DNA from: Solirubrobacter phytolaccae
GTDB taxonomy: Bacteria; Actinomycetota; Thermoleophilia; Solirubrobacterales; Solirubrobacteraceae
Length of the DNA: 64,000 nt
Direction of reading: 5' to 3'
NCBI RefSeq assembly: GCF_027587195.1
Contig: NZ_JAPDDP010000002.1
Location: 124,001 to 188,000 of the forward strand
Part shown: in pieces, positions 59,091 to 64,000 of the stretch
Layout of the letters: each line of letters starts with the position of its first letter
How positions within the stretch are numbered: the stretch's first letter is position 1
Made by a program: the position numbers and the translations under genes
The notes under the pieces: model-generated
Database searches by the model: none
What the model saw: only the letters and a program-made list of their open reading frames with translations
Told to the model about the DNA's origin: nothing

Positions 59091-59363
59091 TCAACCCAGG
59101 AGCGCTGCGGCGACGACCTCACGCTCGATCCGCCCGCGGTCGGCGGCGGGCCGGGCCGAAGTCGGCGGCGCGACGCACTCGCCGCAGGAGGCAGCGAGGT
59201 CGTCCGTCGTCCGGACGGGCTGGCGCACGTCGACTACCTTCGTCACGGGCGCGCCGCATCGGCAGGTCCCGTCCCGGTACAGCACGAACCGCTCGATGCG
59301 CGCGATCTCCGCCGCGATCCGATTGTCCTCGTCCCGGTCGCCCGTCATCCAGTCCGCGTTCAC
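59091..59363 (-). CDS. Small zinc-ribbon-like protein
   Basis: 90 residues from GTG 59363. Cys pairs in GTCRCGAPV and ASCGECVAPP form a C-x-C ... C-x-x-C zinc-ribbon-like set. The N-terminus is acidic and helical (WMTGDRDEDNRIAAEIARIE). Likely a small DNA- or protein-binding protein of the element. Confidence 0.55.
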   Translation of the reverse strand: MNADWMTGDRDEDNRIAAEIARIERFVLYRDGTCRCGAPVTKVVDVRQPVRTTDDLAASCGECVAPPTSARPAADRGRIEREVVAAALLG

Positions 59364-59401
59364 TTTGGCCTCCGCTTCGTCGTCATGCGCTCAGCCTGTC
59401 G

Positions 59402-59767
59402 TCAAGGCCCGGACAGCTCATCGGGGTCGAGTGTGAGCGCGACGGCGGTGACGAGGTGCCGCCGGGTCTGCGCGGCGAGCTCGGCGGCCAGCACGTCGAG
59501 CGTCCCGCCGGTCGTCGCCGCGACGAGCAGCAGGTCCATCGCGGGCAGGTCCTCCGGAGACTCCATCGCGAGCATGTAGCGCGCCCCGGCGATCGTCTCC
59601 CGCTGCCGCGGCTCAAGGGCAAGGACCGCGTCGACGACCCAGCGCGCGAGCGGCAGCCGGGCGAGATCGGCGTCCGCCTCCGCGGCGATCTCGTCGAGCT
59701 GCCAGACGTCGACGCGCTCTGCGCTCCTGGCGGCTACGTGCATGGCGAGGTCGGTCATGAGGCTCAT
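59402..59767 (-). CDS. Small helical hypothetical protein
   Basis: 121 residues from ATG 59767; ATG 59758 is an alternative. It is helical and acidic (ERVDVWQLDEIAAEADADLA, VVDAVLALEPRQRETIAGAR). The start overlaps the stop of a long frame upstream on the same strand (ATGA), which favours a shared transcript with the replication-like gene. Confidence 0.55.
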   Translation of the reverse strand: MSLMTDLAMHVAARSAERVDVWQLDEIAAEADADLARLPLARWVVDAVLALEPRQRETIAGARYMLAMESPEDLPAMDLLLVAATTGGTLDVLAAELAAQTRRHLVTAVALTLDPDELSGP

Positions 59768-60714
59768 CGGCCCTCCGTGTCTGCTTCGTTGCGGTGCATT
59801 GCCGCCGCTGCCGACGACAGCATCGAGGCGTACCCGACGCCTCTGGAGCCATCGTCATGAGCGAGCACGCCTGTTCCGTCCCCGGCTGCGACGAACACAT
59901 CGCCGTCTTCCCCTACAACCTCACGATCGTCGGCTACTGCGTGACGCACGGGAACCTCCTGCGCAGCCTGGTCGAGAGCTTCAACATGCCCGCCCGCGCC
60001 GCGATCAGCTTCGACGCCCAGCGCGCCCGCTGGGAGAACGAGGCCCGCAACCGGGCCGCCCGGTAGGAACGTCTTGGTGCCGTCGCGTTTGCCGCGCTTC
60101 GGCATTGACCCGGCGTAGCGGATCACGCCTCGCCTCTCCAGCCAGGACAGCGCGCGCCGCGCCTGCGCGTGATGGCGGCAGTGCCCGCGCTGAACCGCCC
60201 AGTTCGACGCGTAGGGAAGAGGCCGGTCGTCGATGCTCGCCAGCCTCAAACCCCAGAGCAGCAGCATCTCCCGGTAGATCACCGCCGCGAGCGGGGGCGC
60301 GTCGCTCGGAAGCGACGGCGCGGCGACCGCGGCGGGCGTGAGCCGTCCCGCTTCGTGCTCCGCGAGCAGGAAGTCGTTCCACTTCTCCGAGCCCTCGCCG
60401 TTCTCCGTGTGCACAGGGGTAGGGGCAGGGGCAGGAAGAGGAGCAGGAGAACCAGCCTCGCTTCGCTCGGGCTGAGCTTCGCCCAGCGCCAGGAGTGCAT
60501 CGGCATCGACAGGAACGCGGTCGTCGTGGTACCAAGCCGCGTAGGCAAAGGACGACTCGGCGCAATCCGGGTTCGGGCACTTGAGCTTCCCGAGACCGTC
60601 CCCGTCGGCCTCCTCGCCGCTCGGCGCACCGACGACCGCGCGGAACCCGCACGCGTGCCGGAACCGCGCGCCGTCGGGTTCCGCGTAGAGATCGACCTTG
60701 GTCGCGCGGGTCAT
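59764..60714 (-). CDS. Replication-initiation-like winged-helix protein
   Basis: 316 residues if read to the stop at 59764. The first 220 residues look coding: a zinc-binding N-terminus (RHACGFRAVVG, KCPNPDCAESS), a Pro/Ala linker (APLPAPAPTPVHTENG) and a winged helix (AAVIYREMLLLWGLRLASID, HHAQARRALSWLERRGVIRY) of the type found in phage or plasmid replication initiators. The last 100 residues have poor third-position G/C and lie opposite the gene at 59856, so the true C-terminus may be near 60060 with the original stop lost. It is the closest thing to a replication gene in the element. Confidence 0.55.
   Translation of the reverse strand: MTRATKVDLYAEPDGARFRHACGFRAVVGAPSGEEADGDGLGKLKCPNPDCAESSFAYAAWYHDDRVPVDADALLALGEAQPERSEAGSPAPLPAPAPTPVHTENGEGSEKWNDFLLAEHEAGRLTPAAVAAPSLPSDAPPLAAVIYREMLLLWGLRLASIDDRPLPYASNWAVQRGHCRHHAQARRALSWLERRGVIRYAGSMPKRGKRDGTKTFLPGGPVAGLVLPAGALGVEADRGAGGHVEALDQAAQEVPVRHAVADDREVVGEDGDVFVAAGDGTGVLAHDDGSRGVGYASMLSSAAAAMHRNEADTEGR
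59856..60066 (+). CDS. Small Cys/His zinc-finger-like protein
   Basis: 69 residues from ATG 59856 (MSEHACSVPGCDEHIAVFPY). Cys and His in CSVPGC, YCVTHGNLL form a possible zinc site. Almost every codon ends in G or C, whereas the antisense frame here does not, so this strand is the likelier coding one. It overlaps the minus-strand gene by 211 bp. Confidence 0.6.
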
Positions 60715-60766
60715 CGCTCGCCTCCCGTACCCTGAAGCTCAATGCGAGCGGGCACGAACAACGGCA

Positions 60767-60782
60767 ACGACACCAAGGTCAA
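60767..60782. repeat. Right attachment site (attR core)
   Basis: Exact copy of the left 16-bp core. It is followed by ATGTGATTGA; read in the host gene's frame this gives DTKVKCD then stop, which matches the last residues of the MauA-like gene plus one Asp. It therefore looks like the original 3' end of the host gene, displaced by the element. Confidence 0.85.
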
Positions 60783-60792
60783 ATGTGATTGA

Positions 60793-62778
60793 TCACGGGT
60801 TCGTCGTGGCCAGGGTCAGGGTCACCGTGCCCGAGTAGGTCCCGGAGCGGAGCGACTCGGTCGCGCCGATCTGCTGCCGGAAGCCGACCGTCACCTCGTC
60901 GTTGCTGACCGGCGCGTTCCAGGCCGCCTTCGACAGCGTCACCTGGAGCGGGTTCGCCAGCGAGAACGCGCCGTTGCGGAGGTGGACCGGGCCGGAGGCG
61001 GTCAGCGTCGCGTCGCCCGCCGTGGAGATCACGGTCGCCGTCGTGGACGTGTCGTAGATCGCCTCACGGCCGGGGACGAACGTGCCGAAGGTCGCGGGTG
61101 CCCCGAGTTCGAGGGAGAGCGTCGCGGGCACGGTGCCGCCCGCGCCCCCGTCCTCCTGCACCGACCGGTCGAGCACGAGCGCGGCGAGCTTCCACTCGGC
61201 GCCAGCGTCGCCGCTGAGCGTCAGATCGACGGTGCGACCGCCGGCGCCGCCGTCGAGGACGAAGCGCTCCCACGCGAACTCGCGGGCCTTCAGCGCCGCG
61301 CCCGGGCCGACGAGCGTCTTCCCCTCGGCCTTGACGATCAGCGAGCCGGTGGCCGCGGTCACGTCGCCACGCAGCAGCGCCACCCGGTGCTTCCCGGGCG
61401 GAACCGCGAGCCGCAGCGTCGCCTCGCCCGTGGCGTAGACGTGGTCACGGCGCAGGGCGTCCGAGCCCGCCCCGCGGTCACGGCCCGTGGGCCGGACGCC
61501 GCCGGACCAGCCGGCGGTGGCGCCCTCGGTCCACACGTCGCTGGGCGAGATCCGCGTCCAGCCGCCGATGATGACCACCGACGATGGCGTGCCGAAGTCC
61601 CGCGCCTGAGCGAAGAGCGGGGCGTCGGGCTTGACCCACACCGTCGCCGTCGGGGCGCCCTCGACCTTGCCGCCGCCGGTGGCGGGCGTCGCGCGCCCCG
61701 TGAGGATCACCTCAGGCTGCAGCCCCGGTTCCGGGAACGGCATCGCGGGCGGCGTCACCGGGACGTTGACGGTCTGCGTCGTGCCCGGCGCGATCGTCAC
61801 GCGCACCGGCTGGACCGTCCAGCCCGCGGGCGCGCCGACGGTCACGTCGACCGGGAGCGGGTCGTTGGTCCAGTTGCCCGCGGTCACGGTGGCGGTCACC
61901 GGCTTGCCGGCGAACAGGTCGTTCGGGACGGTGAGCGCCGACGCCGTGACCGCCGGCACGTCGACCGGCACGCCGATCGGGATGAGCTCGGCCGCGGAGG
62001 CGAAGTTGTTGCGCCCGGCGGTGATCGTCAGCCGGAGCTTGCGGACGCCGCGGGCCGGCGTGGTGAGCTTCGCGCTCTTCATCAGCTCCGACGCGCCCCA
62101 GGTGCTGGTGCGGACGTCGGTGAAGGTCGTGCCGTTGGTGCTGACGGCCAGCGTGTAGCCGTTGATGTGGCCGTTCAGGAGGCCGTCGAAGCGCGGCTGG
62201 TAGCGCAGCTCGGTGATGTCGTAGACGCCGCCGAGGTCCAGCGTGATCGACTGCGGCAGGCTGCCCGCGGCCGAGCGCCAGATGGTCGCGGGGTCGCCGT
62301 CGACCGCCTTGGAGGCGTCGTCGCTGCCCTGCAGGCTCGTGGCCGTCGCCGTCATGCGGGCGTGGGGGACGCACTGCGTCGCCGGGTCGGAGACGACCTT
62401 CACCGGCGTCGAGGCCTGCACCGTCGCGCCGAGCTGGTAGCCGAGCTCGTAGTCGCCGACCGGCGCGTCCGGGGCCACGCGGACCCGGATCGGCATGGCG
62501 ACGTCCTGCCCGACCGGCGTGTAGCTCGACCACTGCGTCCGCGACGGCTGCAGCGGTCCGGTCGGCTTGAGGAACAGGTCGCCGTACTGGTGGTCGGCGG
62601 TCGTGTTGTGCAGCGAGACGCGCAGCTGCTCGAAGCCGATGCAGCGCAGGATCTCGAGTCGCTCCACGCTGGGCGTGAACTGGACCTGGTCATCCTCCGC
62701 GCCGGGCACGCCGACGGCGGTGCCGCTGAGCGCCGCGACCGCGAGCGAGAGGGCCGTGAAGCCGACGATGCGCCTCAT
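60793..62778 (-). CDS. Exported discoidin (F5/8 type C)-domain protein
   Basis: 661 residues from ATG 62778 with a signal peptide (RRIVGFTALSLAVAALSGTA). Residues 25-135 are an N-terminal beta domain. Residues 140-265 have F5/8 type C features (SDDASKAVDGDPATIWRSAA, SITLDLGGVYDITELRYQPR, RKLRLTITAGRNNFASAAEL), which bind sugars or membranes. The rest contains CARDB/NPCBM-like sandwiches (TVTAGNWTNDPLPVDVTVGA, NVPVTPPAMP) and a final adhesive beta domain. The start overlaps the stop of the PhoD gene (ATGA). It may anchor a phosphatase complex. Its stop lies right at the element's right border. Confidence 0.8.
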   Translation of the reverse strand: MRRIVGFTALSLAVAALSGTAVGVPGAEDDQVQFTPSVERLEILRCIGFEQLRVSLHNTTADHQYGDLFLKPTGPLQPSRTQWSSYTPVGQDVAMPIRVRVAPDAPVGDYELGYQLGATVQASTPVKVVSDPATQCVPHARMTATATSLQGSDDASKAVDGDPATIWRSAAGSLPQSITLDLGGVYDITELRYQPRFDGLLNGHINGYTLAVSTNGTTFTDVRTSTWGASELMKSAKLTTPARGVRKLRLTITAGRNNFASAAELIPIGVPVDVPAVTASALTVPNDLFAGKPVTATVTAGNWTNDPLPVDVTVGAPAGWTVQPVRVTIAPGTTQTVNVPVTPPAMPFPEPGLQPEVILTGRATPATGGGKVEGAPTATVWVKPDAPLFAQARDFGTPSSVVIIGGWTRISPSDVWTEGATAGWSGGVRPTGRDRGAGSDALRRDHVYATGEATLRLAVPPGKHRVALLRGDVTAATGSLIVKAEGKTLVGPGAALKAREFAWERFVLDGGAGGRTVDLTLSGDAGAEWKLAALVLDRSVQEDGGAGGTVPATLSLELGAPATFGTFVPGREAIYDTSTTATVISTAGDATLTASGPVHLRNGAFSLANPLQVTLSKAAWNAPVSNDEVTVGFRQQIGATESLRSGTYSGTVTLTLATTNP

Positions 62779-64000
62779 GCCGCCTCCATCTCCGGGTTGC
62801 CGTTTTCGACGACGTAGCTCGCGCGGGTCGAGACCGGCGCGTCGGGGCGAGTGATGTAGGGGACGACGCGGTAGTCCGTGCGCCACTCGTCCGGCGTGAC
62901 GGTGCACGTGACGTAGCCGCGCAGGCTGGTGGTCATCCGCAGGTGCGGGTTGGCGGCGTACAGGTCGGACGCGTTCGGCGTCTGCTCGGTGCCGTCGCCG
63001 GCGCTGGAGATCGACGAGCACGTGAACTCGGGCGCGACGGTCTTCGCGTTCGCCTTGCGGTAGTCGCCCTTCACGTGCGACGCCTGGTGGCGGTGCACGT
63101 CGCCGCACAGCACGACCGGATTGGCGATCTTGCGCTGCTCGATCGCGTCGACGACCCGGATGCGGTTGGCCGCGTACCCGTCCCAGGAGTCGTTGCCGAC
63201 GGTGACCGCCGAGCCCGGGTCGGAGTCGAGCTGGCCCATCAGCACCTGCTGGGCGAGAACGTTCCAGCGGGCGGGCGAGGCGCTGAGGCCGTCCAGCAGC
63301 CACTGCTCCTGCGTCGCGCCCATGATCGTGCGCGCCTCGTCGAAGCGGGCGTCGCCGGTGACCTGCGCGCTGCGGTACTGGCGTGTGTCGAGCACGTTGA
63401 ACTCGACGAGGTCGCCGTAGCGGAAGCGGCGGTAGAGCTGCAGGTCCTTGCCCTTGGGCTGCTGCAGCGGGCGCAGCGGCATGTTCTCCCAGTACGCGCG
63501 GTAGGCGTTCGCGCGCCGAACCAGGAAGTCGGCCTCGGCGGCCGGCGTGGTGAGGTCGGCGTAGTTGTTGACGACCTCATGGTCGTCCCAGGTGACGATG
63601 AACGGCGCGACCGCGTGGGCGGCCTGCAGGTCCGGGTCGGTCTTGTAGAGCGCGTAGCGCTGGCGGTACTGGTCGAGCGACTCGCTCGGGAGCTGCGCCG
63701 ACGCGGGGATCGGCGTGTTGCGCGGGCCGCCCACGGGGTCGGTCGCGAACTCGTAGATGTAGTCCCCGAGGTGCAGGATCACGTCGGGGTGCTCGTTCGC
63801 GAGGTGCTTGTAGGCGGTGTAGAAGCCGGCGTGCCAGCTCTGGCAGGAGACGAACGCGAACTTGAGGTCGCGGTTGCCGGACGCCGGCGCGGTGCGCGTA
63901 CGGCCGGTCGCGCTGCGCTCGCCGTCGGCGACGAAGCGGTAGAAGTAGTCCCGGCCGGGCTCGAGGCCCTGCACGTCGATGTGGACGCTGTGCGCGAACT
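62775..64000 (-). CDS. phoD: PhoD-type alkaline phosphatase (5' end beyond the window)
   Basis: At least 407 residues are encoded, entering at the right edge as FAHSVHIDV. PhoD blocks present: GLEPGRDYFYRF, VSCQSWHAGFYTAYKHLANE, VILHLGDYIYEF, FIVTWDDHEVVNNYAD and VVLCGDVHRHQASH. These carry the calcium and iron ligands (Asp, Asn, His) of the family. PhoD enzymes are Tat-exported phosphodiesterases/phosphomonoesterases induced by phosphate starvation; the N-terminal signal is outside the window. It is coupled to the discoidin-domain gene by ATGA overlap. Confidence 0.93.
   Translation of the reverse strand, partial: FAHSVHIDVQGLEPGRDYFYRFVADGERSATGRTRTAPASGNRDLKFAFVSCQSWHAGFYTAYKHLANEHPDVILHLGDYIYEFATDPVGGPRNTPIPASAQLPSESLDQYRQRYALYKTDPDLQAAHAVAPFIVTWDDHEVVNNYADLTTPAAEADFLVRRANAYRAYWENMPLRPLQQPKGKDLQLYRRFRYGDLVEFNVLDTRQYRSAQVTGDARFDEARTIMGATQEQWLLDGLSASPARWNVLAQQVLMGQLDSDPGSAVTVGNDSWDGYAANRIRVVDAIEQRKIANPVVLCGDVHRHQASHVKGDYRKANAKTVAPEFTCSSISSAGDGTEQTPNASDLYAANPHLRMTTSLRGYVTCTVTPDEWRTDYRVVPYITRPDAPVSTRASYVVENGNPEMEAA

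Larger units (their letters stand above)
51265..60782. mobile_element. 9.5-kb integrative element, candidate phage satellite
   Basis: The element is bounded by a 16-bp direct repeat (51265-51280 and 60767-60782) at the 3' end of the MauA-like gene, and carries a large serine integrase at its left end. Contents in order: integrase, small winged-helix protein, three small unknowns, HK97-fold major capsid protein, tail-collar protein, two small proteins, a lower-GC two-gene cassette with a HEPN-like motif, small zinc-finger and replication-like proteins. No large terminase, portal, protease or tail-tube gene is recognisable. It may therefore be a satellite that borrows parts from a helper phage, or a decayed prophage. 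Beyond the right repeat the chromosome continues with a convergent gene whose stop begins at 60793. Confidence 0.85.

Noticed and set aside
60742-60792. Short open frame running through the right attachment site
   Set aside because: Sixteen codons that simply include the displaced 3' end of the host gene; reported as part of attR, not as a gene.

Overview
The window is high-GC DNA with very strong G/C preference at third codon positions. Its gene set points to an actinobacterium: a NucS-type mismatch endonuclease, an E2/E1-fused 2-oxoglutarate dehydrogenase, HxlR regulators, an alkyltransferase-like protein, and many exported beta-sandwich proteins with Pro/Thr linkers. The style of the exported proteins and the short overlapping operons suggest the Thermoleophilia/Solirubrobacterales. 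That placement is inference; no rRNA, tRNA or CRISPR array was recognised.

Positions 1-26.5 kb are ordinary chromosome. They hold a GNAT acetyltransferase, a sensor-like GAF protein, an SSI-like lipoprotein, a YgjP-type metalloprotease, an HDOD-GGDEF protein, metF, metallo-beta-lactamase hydrolases, an M29 aminopeptidase, pyruvate kinase, a Ppx/GppA-HD phosphatase, glyoxalase I, a UbiB-type kinase, a divergent SDR/HxlR pair, and a copper amine oxidase coupled to an amino-acid/amine permease. From 26.8 to 31.1 kb lies a single 1434-residue 2-oxoglutarate dehydrogenase polypeptide with two lipoyl domains, an E3-binding domain, an E2 core and an E1. From 31 to 43.7 kb come exported proteins, an ATL protein, nucS, a DHA2-family MFS pump, a J-domain/TPR protein, an HD-GYP protein with a structured leader, an ABC exporter, a class I amidotransferase-type hydrolase and EttA with a leader whose hairpin covers the ribosome binding site.

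From 43.7 to 51.3 kb is a block of exported proteins. Two tandem genes end in the same 174-residue module (one calcium-binding-type MopE motif plus a four-cysteine domain). Two further genes in the window (23.6-25.4 and 35.5-36.5 kb) carry divergent copies of the four-cysteine domain. Next to the block is a MauE-thioredoxin fusion with a Tat-exported cysteine-rich MauA-like protein.

A mobile element of about 9.5 kb (51,265-60,782) is inserted at the 3' end of that MauA-like gene. It is bounded by 16-bp direct repeats and carries a large serine integrase. It encodes an HK97-fold major capsid protein, a tail-collar protein and several small phage-like proteins, but I see no large terminase, portal, protease or tail-tube gene. 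It also carries a compact two-gene cassette (57,694-59,077) whose second protein has a HEPN-like R-x6-H motif. This makes it a candidate phage satellite or remnant with a defence cassette, and it is the most likely place for something undescribed. To the right, the chromosome resumes with a discoidin-domain exported protein coupled to a PhoD phosphatase that runs off the window edge.
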